Source: Psychrobacillus sp. FSL K6-4046 (GTDB lineage Bacteria > Bacillota > Bacilli > Bacillales_A > Planococcaceae). Taken from it: a DNA stretch of 64,000 bases. Below the pieces are notes generated by a model. That model was not told the DNA's origin and searched no databases. It saw nothing but the letters and a program-made list of their open reading frames with translations. A program made the translations under genes and the position numbers. Numbering within the stretch: the first letter of the stretch is position 1; each line of letters begins with the position of its first letter. Below, piece after piece: positions 54,786-63,258 of the stretch. The stretch spans positions 992,001 to 1,056,000 of the forward strand of contig NZ_CP152020.1 in the NCBI RefSeq assembly GCF_038624605.1, read 5' to 3'.

Positions 54786-55727
54786 ATGTCGTTTGCTTCT
54801 GAAACAAAAAAAGAGATGACACAGGAGGAGGCTGAGCCTTGCTGTTCGAAGGCAGAGCTTTCAGCGCTCATCCGTATGAATGGTTCTCTTTCTTTTAGCA
54901 ACAAAATGCTTAGCTTGGATGTTCAAACCGAAAATGCGGCGATTGCCCGAAGGCTGTACACGTTGATCAAATCGTTGTATAAGCTGAATGTGGAAGTACT
55001 TGTTCGTAAAAAGATGCGTCTTAAAAAGAATAATGTCTATATTTGCCGAGTAAGAGAAGGCTCCAAGAGGCTACTAGAGGATTTAATGATTTTGAAGGAA
55101 GGCTTTGAATTTGAGTATTCGATTTCACAGGAGCTTGTCAAAAAGAACTGCTGTAAAAGAGCTTACCTACGTGGAGCTTTCTTAGCAGGAGGCTCTGTCA
55201 ATAATCCAGAAACTTCCTCTTATCACTTAGAAATTTACTCCTTATATAAAACACATAGCGACGCATTAGTCGATTTAATGAACTTTTATGAATTAAATGC
55301 AAAAACCATTGAACGTAAAAAAGGTTTTGTGGCATATTTAAAGGAAGCAGAAAAAATTTCTGACTTTTTAAGCATCGCTGGAGCACATCGTGCCCTCTTA
55401 AAATTTGAGGATGTGCGAATCATCCGAGACATGCGGAACAGTGTTAATCGCTTGGTCAACTGTGAAACGGCCAATTTGAACAAAACCATCAGTGCAGCTA
55501 TCCGACAAGTGGATAACATCCGTTTTATCGATAATGCAATCGGGCTGGATCAATTGCCTGAGAAGCTTCGAGAAATTGCCCGTCTTCGTGTCGAGTATCA
55601 GGATGTAACCCTAAAGGAGCTAGGCGACATGGTATCCACTGGAACTGTAAGTAAATCAGGTGTTAACCATCGCTTGCGTAAGCTGGATGAAATAGCAGAT
55701 GCTTTAAGAAGAGGCGAATCAATTTAA
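54786..55727 (+). CDS. whiA: WhiA-family DNA-binding protein
   Basis: 313 residues. Begins [12 protein letters not shown] with the LAGLIDADG homing-endonuclease-like fold ([23 protein letters not shown]) and ends with a helix-turn-helix, [31 protein letters not shown]. It is involved in cell division and chromosome segregation in B. subtilis. ATG 54786 has AAAGGGGGAAACG upstream; the longer frame begins inside glmR. Confidence 0.96.
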   Translation: MSFASETKKEMTQEEAEPCCSKAELSALIRMNGSLSFSNKMLSLDVQTENAAIARRLYTLIKSLYKLNVEVLVRKKMRLKKNNVYICRVREGSKRLLEDLMILKEGFEFEYSISQELVKKNCCKRAYLRGAFLAGGSVNNPETSSYHLEIYSLYKTHSDALVDLMNFYELNAKTIERKKGFVAYLKEAEKISDFLSIAGAHRALLKFEDVRIIRDMRNSVNRLVNCETANLNKTISAAIRQVDNIRFIDNAIGLDQLPEKLREIARLRVEYQDVTLKELGDMVSTGTVSKSGVNHRLRKLDEIADALRRGESI

Positions 55728-55746
55728 AGAAATGGGGCTAAGGATT

Positions 55747-56004
55747 ATGGCGGAACAACAGGTCGAAGTAAAATTACAATCAGGACTACAAGCGAGACAA
55801 GCAGCTTTATTTGTACAAGCAGCGAATCGTTTTATAGCAGATGTGTTTCTTGAAAAAGATGACAAAAAGGTAAACGCTAAAAGTATCATGGGAATCATGA
55901 GCCTTGCGATTAGCAAGGGCGCTACTGTTACTTTGAGTGCTGAAGGCTCTGATGAAGAGGAAGCTGTGGAATCATTAGTTAAGTTCATTTCTAATGCTGA
56001 ATAA
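55747..56004 (+). CDS. crh: Crh, catabolite-repression HPr-like protein
   Basis: 85 residues from ATG 55747. Gln15 (LQSGLQARQAAL) replaces the PTS histidine of HPr, so it cannot carry PTS phosphate. Ser46 in NAKSIMGIMSLAI is kept for HprK phosphorylation and CcpA binding. The numbering of Q15 and S46 supports this start over ATG 55732. Its kinase gene hprK is at 38264. Confidence 0.95.
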   Translation: MAEQQVEVKLQSGLQARQAALFVQAANRFIADVFLEKDDKKVNAKSIMGIMSLAISKGATVTLSAEGSDEEEAVESLVKFISNAE

Positions 56005-56012
56005 ATAAAGAG

Positions 56013-56055
56013 AGCTGTTATCTAGTCCGCTTGGATTAGATAACAGCTTTTTTTT
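56013..56055 (+). terminator. Rho-independent terminator after crh
   Basis: AGCTGTTATCTA ... TTAGATAACAGCTTTTTTTT. Confidence 0.92.
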
Positions 56056-56066
56056 GTAGAATGACA

Positions 56067-56333
56067 TTAAATATGGTTAAGCACCTTATCTACATATTTC
56101 TTTGCTGGTACTAGTCCTAAGCCTGTTTCATTCCGAACAAGCTTGACCATTTCAACCTGGCTGCTGTCATTATTATTCATCTCTACGATTTGTTTTTCTA
56201 AGGCTTTGTCTCCTTTAAACGGAAGGGCCTGTTGTGATTCTAATTTTTTTATTTTGCTTTGTAGACTTACGATGTAAATGACTAAGGACAATATGATTAA
56301 CAGAGAACTTATTGTATATAGCAAATGGAACAC
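56067..56333 (-). CDS. Small membrane-anchored protein with L7/L12 C-terminal-like domain
   Basis: 88 residues. Helix at about 4-24, charged linker KIKKLESQQ, then VEMVKLVRNETGLGLVPAKKYVDKVL. The last segment closely follows the ribosomal protein bL12 C-terminal pattern (K-x-x-R-x-x-T-G-L-G-L-x-x-A-K-x-x-V-D). No bL12 stalk function is expected from a membrane protein; it may bind a translation factor or be a convergent helix pair. Lies between crh and clpP. Confidence 0.65.
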   Translation of the reverse strand: MFHLLYTISSLLIILSLVIYIVSLQSKIKKLESQQALPFKGDKALEKQIVEMNNNDSSQVEMVKLVRNETGLGLVPAKKYVDKVLNHI

Positions 56334-56355
56334 AACCTTTCATCTTTTTATAAAA

Positions 56356-56388
56356 AAATCCAAGGCAGAGAATGACCGCCTTGGATTT
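56356..56388 (-). terminator. Rho-independent terminator of clpP
   Basis: On the minus strand AAATCCAAGGC ... GCCTTGGATTTTTTTAT. Confidence 0.88.
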
Positions 56389-56396
56389 ATATTATA

Positions 56397-56999
56397 TTAT
56401 TTTACATCTTTTTTCATGTCGCTGCGTGAGATGATATGGTCGATTAGACCGTATTCTAATGCACGCTCTGCTGGCATGAAGTTATCGCGATCTGTGTCTT
56501 TTGAAACGACTTCAATCGGTTGACCAGTACGTTCAGCCATAATTTGGTTTAGCTTGTCGCGTAGGTATAAGATACGTTTTGCTGCAATCTCGATTTCCGT
56601 TGCTTGCCCTTGAGCTCCACCAAGTGGTTGGTGAATCATAACCTCAGCATTTGGAAGTGCATAGCGTTTGCCTTTTGTTCCAGCTGTAAGTAAGAAAGCA
56701 CCCATTGATGCTGCCATACCGATACAAATAGTTTGTACGTCTGGTTTAATGAATTGCATTGTATCGTAGATAGCCATACCTGCTGTAATACTTCCGCCTG
56801 GGCTATTGATATAGATAGAGATATCTTTTTCTGGATCCTCTGCTTCTAGGAATAAAAGCTGGGCAACGATCGAGTTTGATACGTTGTCATCAATCGCGCT
56901 ACCAAGCATGATGATGCGGTCTTTTAATAATCTAGAATAAATGTCATACGCACGCTCGCCGCGATTTGTTTGTTCAATAACTGTAGGGATTAAATTCAT
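56397..56999 (-). CDS. clpP: ATP-dependent Clp protease proteolytic subunit
   Basis: 200 residues. Catalytic triad Ser in [11 protein letters not shown], His in MIHQPLGG and Asp in DTDRDNF. Forms the tetradecameric barrel that works with ClpC/ClpX. Start ATG has GAAGGAGG upstream. Promoter and CtsR box lie about 90-110 bp upstream, so it is heat- and stress-regulated. Confidence 0.98.
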   Translation of the reverse strand: MNLIPTVIEQTNRGERAYDIYSRLLKDRIIMLGSAIDDNVSNSIVAQLLFLEAEDPEKDISIYINSPGGSITAGMAIYDTMQFIKPDVQTICIGMAASMGAFLLTAGTKGKRYALPNAEVMIHQPLGGAQGQATEIEIAAKRILYLRDKLNQIMAERTGQPIEVVSKDTDRDNFMPAERALEYGLIDHIISRSDMKKDVK

Positions 57000-57072
57000 C
57001 CTGGATTGCCTCCTTCAAGGTAATTGTTAGTGTTTTTTTAGTGTGTACTGAGAAATTCTGCCTCAGTTGTAA

Positions 57073-57107
57073 CTTTATCATACATGGAATGGTCAAGGAA
57101 GGTCAAA
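57073..57107 (-). promoter_or_regulatory. clpP promoter with CtsR operator
   Basis: GGTCAAGGAAGGTCAAA at 57091-57107 matches the CtsR heptad repeat (RGTCAAA-NAN-RGTCAAA) with one change. On the minus strand TTGACC, 18 bp, TATGAT form the promoter; the operator covers the -35. Confidence 0.88.
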
Positions 57108-57129
57108 TATTAAGCTTTGAAATGTTTAC

Positions 57130-57158
57130 TTGAATTATTCCTATACCATTTGTATAAT
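57130..57158 (+). promoter_or_regulatory. Promoter of the tRNA gene
   Basis: TTGAAT (57130-57135), 17 bp, TATAAT (57153-57158), 13 bp before the tRNA. Confidence 0.75.
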
Positions 57159-57171
57159 AGAAAGGTCGCTT

Positions 57172-57243
57172 GCCCCTGTAGTTTAATGGATATGACGTAA
57201 GATTCCGGTTCTTGAGATGGGGGTTCGATTCCCTCCAGGGGCG
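57172..57243 (+). tRNA. tRNA-Arg (anticodon CCG)
   Basis: 72-nt cloverleaf: acceptor GCCCCTG/CAGGGGC, D arm GTTT/TGAC with one weak pair, anticodon stem TAAGA/TCTTG with loop TTCCGGT (CCG), variable loop of 4, T arm GGGGG TTCGATT CCCTC, discriminator G. CCA is not encoded. Reads CGG codons. Monocistronic, with promoter and terminator. Confidence 0.93.
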
Positions 57244-57257
57244 TCCATAACAGTTAG

Positions 57258-57287
57258 AAACACTCGAATTCGTTCGAGTGTTTTTTT
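57258..57287. terminator. Rho-independent terminator after the tRNA
   Basis: AACACTCGAA TTCG TTCGAGTGTTTTTTT. Confidence 0.92.
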
Positions 57288-57317
57288 ATGCTCATTTACT
57301 ATGTGTTTGGGGCTTTC

Positions 57318-58259
57318 TTATTCATTCTTACTTCTCCTCTCATATGATTCAGCATATGCTCCACTTCGAAAGTGTAGTATGGGATCGTCTGTTAGCTCGA
57401 TTCCCTTTGGAACAATCGTTGGGTCGAAAACAATGTCTTCCTTAGGATGTATTTTATTTCTAATTTCCAAACGACCTATATTCACTTTTCTTCTATCTTC
57501 TGGCCACATATCCGTCGCATCGTTTGGGTTATCCCCTTCCTCTGCTAAGCGGATGAACAGATCAAACTGGACTGGCCCCCGTTTTAATCGGTCGTCTAGC
57601 TCCTCCGTCAAATAGTTGGCTGAAATCGATTTGCTTGTTAGAGTAGAATCTTTTGTTTCATCAACTGGGACCCATTCGTATTTGATTGCTTGGCGTTCGC
57701 CGTCTTTATTAACGAAATAGAAGGCGTGGATAGGATAGTAGTGAAGCTCAGCGTAGCTCGTTGGTGGCTGCTTTGCCTGCTCCTTAATGATTTGAATGAC
57801 CTCTTTGCTATGTGGATATTTTTTAGAAACTAGCTCCACCATATTAATGGCCCGGTCAATCGTTTTAATCCCAGTTTTTTTATCCGTAAATATTTCGATC
57901 ATATCGATAAACTCTCTAGGACTGCTTGTGACGAACATCGGTACAGTAGAGCTCACTAAATTGGTGAAGCTTCCATCGGGTAGCTGAAATTGAACGGCGA
58001 GCCCTTTGGCAGGAACAAGATAATCGACGGAGGCAGGGTTAGGGGGGCTATTGGAAAAACGAGCAGTAGCAGGAATTGCTTCTCTATGAAGATGGGGTGC
58101 AACCGTATAGGGTACAGCATTCCCATTCGGAAGAAATGTTGCCTCATACATATCCCCCTTAGCGTGTGCGCGCCTCGCTCCAGGGAATTTTCCTTGAATC
58201 TTCTCCAGTGCATCAATGGCTTCTTTTGGTGTTAAATCCTCGTTATGTACTTGGTCCAT
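57318..58259 (-). CDS. Catalase-family heme peroxidase (SrpA-like, short)
   Basis: 313 residues, much shorter than a full catalase (about 480 or more). Distal His in ARRAHAKGDMYEATF, Asn-region RFSNSPPNPAS, and proximal heme ligand in DDPILHFRSGAYAESYERR. These minimal catalases (SrpA group) may act more as organic-hydroperoxide peroxidases. Start ATG with AAGGAGGTAAACAA. Single gene. Confidence 0.88.
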   Translation of the reverse strand: MDQVHNEDLTPKEAIDALEKIQGKFPGARRAHAKGDMYEATFLPNGNAVPYTVAPHLHREAIPATARFSNSPPNPASVDYLVPAKGLAVQFQLPDGSFTNLVSSTVPMFVTSSPREFIDMIEIFTDKKTGIKTIDRAINMVELVSKKYPHSKEVIQIIKEQAKQPPTSYAELHYYPIHAFYFVNKDGERQAIKYEWVPVDETKDSTLTSKSISANYLTEELDDRLKRGPVQFDLFIRLAEEGDNPNDATDMWPEDRRKVNIGRLEIRNKIHPKEDIVFDPTIVPKGIELTDDPILHFRSGAYAESYERRSKNE

Positions 58260-58416
58260 TTGTTTACCTCCTTTATTTACTGTCTAATCTATATCATTAC
58301 CACTCTTTTCCTATATTAAACTCGTAAAAGGGACTTCTAATAGTCATAATTCATGTATAATATAATTAACTTATCAGAATAAAATAAAAATGATGAGACT
58401 GCAGGCTGAAAGGGGA

Positions 58417-59079
58417 ATGGCACTGTTGAAAAAAACAATACATCTGCTAGTTATAACCTTCCTTATTTTGTTGTTCTCTCCTTTAAGTACAGGGGCTGCT
58501 GGGGATATATCAAAGGATACCTATTTAGTAGATGAAGAGAACTTTTTAACAGAAGAAACGAAGCAGGAAGTAAAAATACTGGGAGATAAATTAAAAAAAG
58601 GAACGACTGCTCAGCTAGTTGTGATGATTATCGAGCATGTAGGAGACCAGTCGGCAAGTGAGTTTAACATGGACGTCATTCGAGAAAACCAAATAGGAAG
58701 TGTACGAAATAAGAATGGCTTACTATTTTTAATCGAGACGGATCCGGTTAACGGAGGAGGTCCGGCAGTAGAGATTACAGTGGACCGTGACTTGGAAAAA
58801 GCACTTTCAGATGCCAAAATAGATCAGATAATCGATCGGTATACAATGCCTTATTTAAACCAGGGTCTAATCGATGAGGCTGTAATCTCCACCTATCAGG
58901 CATTGTCCAATGAGGTTTCCAAGCATTACGGTATTACGGAGGGGCTAACGAAGCCACAGCCCTATACGAGTAACAGCCTACAGGACAGTATCTCTATCCC
59001 AACCATAATCATTATCCTTTTAGTCATCTTCCTCCTATCTAGAATGGTAAATGGTAAAAGAAAAAAGCAGAGAGATTAA
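58417..59079 (+). CDS. TPM-domain membrane protein (YgcG-like)
   Basis: 220 residues from ATG 58417 (GAAAGGGG upstream; the frame opens at 58390). Signal-like helix (LLKKTIHLLVITFLILLFSP), then the TPM domain: YLVDEENFLTEETKQEVKILGDKL, AQLVVMIIEHVG, NGLLFLIETD and EITVDRDLEKALSDAKI. A C-terminal helix IPTIIIILLVIFLLS anchors it, without the Gly-rich tail of many homologues. The domain is exposed outside the cell. Biochemical role is not settled. Confidence 0.85.
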   Translation: MALLKKTIHLLVITFLILLFSPLSTGAAGDISKDTYLVDEENFLTEETKQEVKILGDKLKKGTTAQLVVMIIEHVGDQSASEFNMDVIRENQIGSVRNKNGLLFLIETDPVNGGGPAVEITVDRDLEKALSDAKIDQIIDRYTMPYLNQGLIDEAVISTYQALSNEVSKHYGITEGLTKPQPYTSNSLQDSISIPTIIIILLVIFLLSRMVNGKRKKQRD

Positions 59080-59100
59080 TAAAAGAAACGGGGAAGCAGA

Positions 59101-59547
59101 ATGAAACTAGTAGAAATAAATAAGGATAACTGGCTGAAAACAGTCCTTCTAACAACTAACGAGGATGGCAAAGGAACCGTAGTAGAGAAATTTGTTGCCT
59201 CCAACGCATTATCCATCACCCAATCAGTCTATGAAACTGGATGGACTATAAAAGGTGTCGAAGCAGAGGACAAGCTCATTGGCTTTGCCATGTACGGGTT
59301 TGATGAAGAAACTGCAAACTACTGGATCTGCCGCTTTATGATCGATCATAAAAGCCAAGGAAAAGGCTATGGCAGAAAAGCAGTAGAGCTAGTGCTGGAT
59401 GAAATGAAGCAATTGGACGGCTGCAATTCCATCTATTTATCAACGGAGCCGGAAAACGAAATAGCCATCAAGCTCTATGAAAGCCTCGGCTTCCAGAAAA
59501 CGGGCAACATTAACGAAGGCGAAGCAGAGTTTGTGTTAAAGGTTTAG
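59101..59547 (+). CDS. GNAT acetyltransferase, BltD/spermidine-acetyltransferase-like
   Basis: 148 residues. DKLIGFAMYGFDEETANYWICRFMIDHKSQGKGYGRKAVELVL and the end IKLYESLGFQKTGN match the BltD-type diamine/polyamine acetyltransferases. Substrate assignment is inference. Begins 21 bp after the TPM gene and may share its transcript. Confidence 0.87.
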   Translation: MKLVEINKDNWLKTVLLTTNEDGKGTVVEKFVASNALSITQSVYETGWTIKGVEAEDKLIGFAMYGFDEETANYWICRFMIDHKSQGKGYGRKAVELVLDEMKQLDGCNSIYLSTEPENEIAIKLYESLGFQKTGNINEGEAEFVLKV

Positions 59548-59921
59548 AGAAATTAAGGTGGGAGAAATAGATTAACTGGCTCTGTACACGGGGAGAGCAC
59601 GTAAAAAAGCAAAGCAAATGGGGATACAATTCTTCTAATTGCACTGCTAATAATTTTGTTAATTGGAGGAAGAAAATTGTTTTGAAATCACTGGAACAAT
59701 GATATTAAATTCATAACCCTTCTCAATTTTAAAAAATTTGACCCATAAATATCGAGTAATCTTCCACTTAGATTCTCATAATGGAATAAACAATAAAAAT
59801 TCCTTCTTTTATAAAGTAGGAATTTTTATTGTTTTAATATATTTTGTATTGCTTAAAAGACTAGTTCCGCATGGTGAACTTAAAAAGTGAGACGCCCTAT
59901 ATAAATTCCCGTTTATATATG
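59548..59921. other. Gene-free stretch with terminator
   Basis: 374 bp. A start-less frame near 59610-59690 encodes a hydrophobic tail (GDTILLIALLIILLIGGRK), perhaps the end of a lost small membrane-protein gene. A hairpin at 59791-59831 (ATAAAAATTCCT/AGGAATTTTTATT) is a probable bidirectional terminator. Confidence 0.5.
59791..59831. terminator. Probable terminator hairpin
   Basis: CAATAAAAATTCCT and AGGAATTTTTATTG are perfect complements around a 13-base spacer. Confidence 0.7.
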
Positions 59922-60320
59922 TTAGGCAGACATTTTTGATTGATTTCTTAATGGATTCGAGCGCATCACCAATGTGAACCAGATGGCAAACCCAAGGTAA
60001 ACTAATGTCAAAATAACAAATATGAAATGAAAATCCTCTGCCAGATGCCGTATTAGGGCAAAAAAGACAACGAGGCAATGTATCAGATTTCCCAATACGA
60101 CAGGTCTGTTATAGATGCCGCCGATTAGGGAAGAACGTGTAAACCAGTTCAGCATTGCAAAACCTAAATATAGTCCTCCAATGATTTGCAGAAGAATCAG
60201 AGTAATGGGCGAGGGTTCAATTTCTAATATATTTGAAATTTCTTCGGGAACAAAGGTTCCTGCCAACCCCAACAAGCCCATCACTACGGCACTACTACTC
60301 AAAAGCCATTTTGTTTTCAT
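59922..60320 (-). CDS. Small four-helix membrane protein
   Basis: 132 residues from ATG 60320 (AAAGGGGAAAC upstream; the ATG at 60338 sits before the RBS). Helices at about 6-24, 40-60, 72-92, 100-120. FVPEEISNILEIEPSP lies in the first outer loop. It resembles uncharacterised DoxX-like or DUF4345-type proteins, but the family is not certain. Monocistronic. Confidence 0.65.
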   Translation of the reverse strand: MKTKWLLSSSAVVMGLLGLAGTFVPEEISNILEIEPSPITLILLQIIGGLYLGFAMLNWFTRSSLIGGIYNRPVVLGNLIHCLVVFFALIRHLAEDFHFIFVILTLVYLGFAIWFTLVMRSNPLRNQSKMSA

Positions 60321-60796
60321 TTTGTTTCCCCTTTTCATCTAAGCTTGTGTTTCACAGCAACCAGAAAATTTTAATAAGGAATGTATGAGTTTCAAAATGC
60401 AATAAAGCTATCGTTAAACGATAAATTATTATATTCAACGGCATCCCGTTTTTAACCTTTATGGAAGAGCTAGCTTCAATAAATTTTTGACGTTTTCTAA
60501 TCAAGAGCATTTCATCAGCAAGAATGACTTTCTTTTCTCATGTTTGTGATCATTCTGGTTTATTACTCGTTGATTACGTTCTCGTGTCTTCTTCTCATCA
60601 AACGAATCCGTTAGAACACGCTGCTCTTTTGGGGGTAGTGGTAGGGGGAGTAAGAAACGTTGATTGTAGGAAAACGTGGAGTAATTGTCGTCGTTTTTAA
60701 TCTCAAATTGTTCTCTTATGACAACATTTAGTATACCCTGCTGCCACCACACATAAGATGGATTATTAATAAAATGAAGTGAAGGGATTGATAAAA
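60321..60796. other. Gene-poor stretch with short repeats
   Basis: 476 bp between divergent genes. It contains ATCGTTAAACGAT near 60410 (small hairpin), a poly-G run near 60630-60655, and the ATTGTMG repeats at 60663-60714. The minus-strand ORF crossing here has no RBS or family support and I read it as spurious. Confidence 0.5.
60663..60714. repeat. Short ATTGTMG repeat cluster upstream of the cupin gene
   Basis: ATTGTAGGAA at 60663, ATTGTCGTCG at 60684 (21 bp apart) and ATTGTTC at 60707. The A/C alternation and 21-bp step are the same as in the larger array at 61682-61815 beyond the gene. Confidence 0.6.
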
Positions 60797-61582
60797 ATGT
60801 ATTATGCACCTTATATGTATCAATATCCTTATTATGCAAATTCTCCACAGTATATCTACGGAAACACTCATGGTTATTGGGCAGTTCCGAATGAGGTGGC
60901 ATTTGGTTCACACCATTCTTATTATGAGAACGTGTTAAAAGACTATGGAGCAAACCCTTTTGTTATTAATATTAATGAAGCAACCAAAGTAAATCAGACG
61001 TTTCGTACTGCACTATGGACAGGAAGTCGTTTGCAAGTCACTTTAATGAGCCTTAATGTAGGGGAAGATATTGGTTTGGAAATACACCCTGAGGTGGATC
61101 AATTTCTACGTATTGAACAAGGTCAAGGAATAGTTCAAATGGGTAACAGTAAAGATAATCTAAATTTGCAATGGAGTGTATTCGATGACACAGCAATTGT
61201 AATACCCGCTGGAACGTGGCATAATCTTACAAATACCGGAAATGTTCCTTTGAAACTATATTCCATCTATGCCCCGCCAAACCACCCATTTGGTACAGTT
61301 CATAAAACTAAAGCGGATGCAATGGAGATGGAACATGGAAATGGAAATACAAAATATTATGGGAAGACTCCAGATGAGTGGGTTAAGCACACAGAATTTC
61401 TGGTTAAAGAAGGCATGGAAGACGTTGAAAGAGGAATTAATATGACACATATCCTTCAAGAGTTTATTTTAATGGGAGTTCTTGTTGGAAAGGGATATTC
61501 TCCTGAAAAAGCATATGAAACAGTAGAAGAATGGGAACGTACAGGAGAATCACAAATTCTCCAGCAAAGCAAAAAAATGTAG
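60797..61582 (+). CDS. Cupin-domain protein with Tyr-rich N-terminus and helical tail
   Basis: 261 residues. A Tyr/Pro-rich segment (MYYAPYMYQYPYYANSPQYI) recalls spore-coat proteins. The cupin barrel lies at about 65-170: GEDIGLEIHPEVDQFLRIEQGQG (metal-binding His and Glu/Asp) and VIPAGTWHNLTNTG (second motif His). A C-terminal helical region of about 75 residues (DEWVKHTEFLVKEGMEDVERG ... KAYETVEEW) is extra. Start ATG 60797 after GAAGGGATTG. A spore-coat role is only an inference. Confidence 0.8.
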   Translation: MYYAPYMYQYPYYANSPQYIYGNTHGYWAVPNEVAFGSHHSYYENVLKDYGANPFVININEATKVNQTFRTALWTGSRLQVTLMSLNVGEDIGLEIHPEVDQFLRIEQGQGIVQMGNSKDNLNLQWSVFDDTAIVIPAGTWHNLTNTGNVPLKLYSIYAPPNHPFGTVHKTKADAMEMEHGNGNTKYYGKTPDEWVKHTEFLVKEGMEDVERGINMTHILQEFILMGVLVGKGYSPEKAYETVEEWERTGESQILQQSKKM

Positions 61583-61610
61583 AGCCTAAGAGGCAATCAA
61601 ATAAAAAACA

Positions 61611-61646
61611 AATGAAGAAAACGAATCGTTTTTTTCATTTTTTTTT
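61611..61646 (+). terminator. Rho-independent terminator after the cupin gene
   Basis: AATGAAGAAAACGA and TCGTTTTTTTCATTTTTTTTT. Confidence 0.85.
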
Positions 61647-61681
61647 GTGAAGATAAAGGCTATTATCTTTCGTTATGAGGT

Positions 61682-61815
61682 ATTGTAGTAAACTACGCTG
61701 TGATTGTCGTAAAAATTCATCAGAGAGAGTCCATGGGATTGGATTGTAGTAATCTTCGAGGGTATTGTCGTAAACTAGGCAGTGATTGTAGTAATCCATG
61801 GAGTGATTGTCGTAA
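61682..61815. repeat. ATTGTMGTAA array, 21-bp period
   Basis: Six copies: 61682 (A), 61703 (C), 61743 (A), 61764 (C), 61785 (A), 61806 (C), where A or C is the sixth base (ATTGTAGTAA / ATTGTCGTAA). The 40-bp gap at 61723 fits one decayed copy. The two forms strictly alternate. No tRNA, promoter or protein gene explains it. Confidence 0.9.
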
Positions 61816-61884
61816 ATTAAAACGCTAGGAATCTCAGGTAGACTAGCCAGCTGGTGAAGGTAGGCGGCAAAAGGGTTGGGGTCT

Positions 61885-62088
61885 ATGAGTGAACGGTTTG
61901 AATTAAGTTTTAAAAACAAGGAAGTAAGAATGTGGTGTTATTTAGCTATACCAACATTTATTATAATAATCCTTATGGTTAATTATAGTGATACAAACTA
62001 TCAGTTTGTTGTTCTTTTAGCATTTTGGGTGATTTTTTATACTTGGCGTTATTTTTATCGGAAGAAAAACAAAGATAAAACGAGCTAG
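61885..62088 (+). CDS. Small two-helix membrane protein
   Basis: 67 residues from ATG 61885 (GGTTGGGG upstream). Hydrophobic helices at about 16-34 and 40-58, then a basic tail (RKKNKDK). No family recognised. A hairpin terminator overlaps the stop codon. Confidence 0.6.
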   Translation: MSERFELSFKNKEVRMWCYLAIPTFIIIILMVNYSDTNYQFVVLLAFWVIFYTWRYFYRKKNKDKTS

Positions 62089-62105
62089 TCATAACCAGCT
62101 CGTTT
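62078..62105. terminator. Bidirectional terminator hairpin
   Basis: AAACGAGCT and AGCTCGTTT between convergent genes, overlapping the stop of the small membrane gene. Confidence 0.7.
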
Positions 62106-62127
62106 CAATCAGGAATCATTTTCTCTG

Positions 62128-63258
62128 CTAGTCTACTTCTTTAAATGTTTGAAGCATCTGAATAACCTTCTTGTAGACATCTCGATGAGAGCCTATCGTG
62201 ATATCGCCAGTAATCCCCATGTCCAAGCCAGGAGCGTACACTAGCTTGCCATCATCGTATAGAGTCACCGTGTATAATGTCTTTTCTTGATTTGCTTCGT
62301 TTGTTAAATAGATTTGATAGCTGTTCCTTTGAGACAACAATTCAGCTCTCCAGCTGCTTTCCTCCTCGGTAACCTCTTGAATAGGTAAATCGTTAATGGA
62401 TTCCATTATTTCATTTATTTGAACTGTGTCAGTTGTACAGCCGTTTATTTGATTGGAGCCAGTTCTTCCATTGAAGCAAATGGAATCGAACGAAACGTCG
62501 ATAACTGGCTTCCTGTTATTAAAATAGGCATCAAAATTTGGGATGATATCATATAGATGTTTGCCATCTGTAGCTAACATTAAGTTATATCTCCCTATTT
62601 TTCCAGGCTCTGTTTTAGAAAAGATATATTCTTCTTTTAACGTGTGAAAGATTTTCTGGTCTTTATCGTTTGTCAAGGAAACCTCCACGGTAGCTCGATA
62701 AATAGTTGGATGATCCTTATCCTGTGTTATCTGGACCTTCTCTAATTGCATGTCTAAATTGCTGTCTATTAATTGGGAATTATATTTGAACACCATTACA
62801 GTGCTAATAGCCTGTTCCATCATATCTTTTGTGAAATAATCACCAAAGCTTTTGTAAAAATAATTAGTATAATCTGTACTTTCCTTCGATTGTAGCAGCT
62901 TATTGTACTCATCCTGGTTCTTTGTAGGGGTTTTACTTTGCAGTTCAAACCATGCCCTTAGTAACCTTTCAAGTTCCATATCCGGCCCATTATATTCTTT
63001 TTCAATGACGGCCATAATCACTTCCTCATTCGTAAGAGGTTGTGCTGTTTGCTCAGTTTCTGCTGGAATCATATTTGTGAACAGGAAAAAGGAGGCGATG
63101 GCAATTGCTGCTAATGCAAGGATGGCGGGAAATATTCTACTTTTTTTCTTTTCCATTCGTTCCTTTATCGCTAGCCATGTATTTCGTCTTGCTTCATTAG
63201 AACGTTCAACATGCTTCATTTCCTCAAAAAGCTCATCAAATTCCTTTGACGGTTCCAT
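62128..63258 (-). CDS. Probable anti-sigma factor, membrane-anchored
   Basis: 376 residues. A cytoplasmic N-terminal segment (about 1-40, charged, helical) would hold the sigma factor, one helix at about 43-60 (FPAILALAAIAIASFFLF) crosses the membrane, and about 310 residues are outside. The start overlaps the sigma-factor gene by 23 bp, so the two are coupled. No zinc-binding HxxxCxxC motif is seen. The outer domain has no recognised family. Confidence 0.75.
   Translation of the reverse strand: MEPSKEFDELFEEMKHVERSNEARRNTWLAIKERMEKKKSRIFPAILALAAIAIASFFLFTNMIPAETEQTAQPLTNEEVIMAVIEKEYNGPDMELERLLRAWFELQSKTPTKNQDEYNKLLQSKESTDYTNYFYKSFGDYFTKDMMEQAISTVMVFKYNSQLIDSNLDMQLEKVQITQDKDHPTIYRATVEVSLTNDKDQKIFHTLKEEYIFSKTEPGKIGRYNLMLATDGKHLYDIIPNFDAYFNNRKPVIDVSFDSICFNGRTGSNQINGCTTDTVQINEIMESINDLPIQEVTEEESSWRAELLSQRNSYQIYLTNEANQEKTLYTVTLYDDGKLVYAPGLDMGITGDITIGSHRDVYKKVIQMLQTFKEVD

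Larger units (their letters stand above)
61583..61884. other. Stretch holding the ATTGTMGTAA array
   Basis: 302 bp with the cupin terminator and the array. The minus-strand ORF here (61635-61919) gives Y-D-N/Y-Y-N heptads simply because the DNA repeats every 21 bp. Confidence 0.6.

Noticed and set aside
60501-60953. Minus-strand ORF of 150 codons
   Set aside because: It overlaps the start of the cupin gene, lacks a family or RBS and has low-complexity composition.
61635-61919. Minus-strand ORF of 94 codons with Y-D-N / Y-Y-N heptads
   Set aside because: The heptads result from the 21-bp DNA repeat. There is no RBS, and the other array with 18-21-bp steps is not in frame, so the repeats are better seen as DNA elements.
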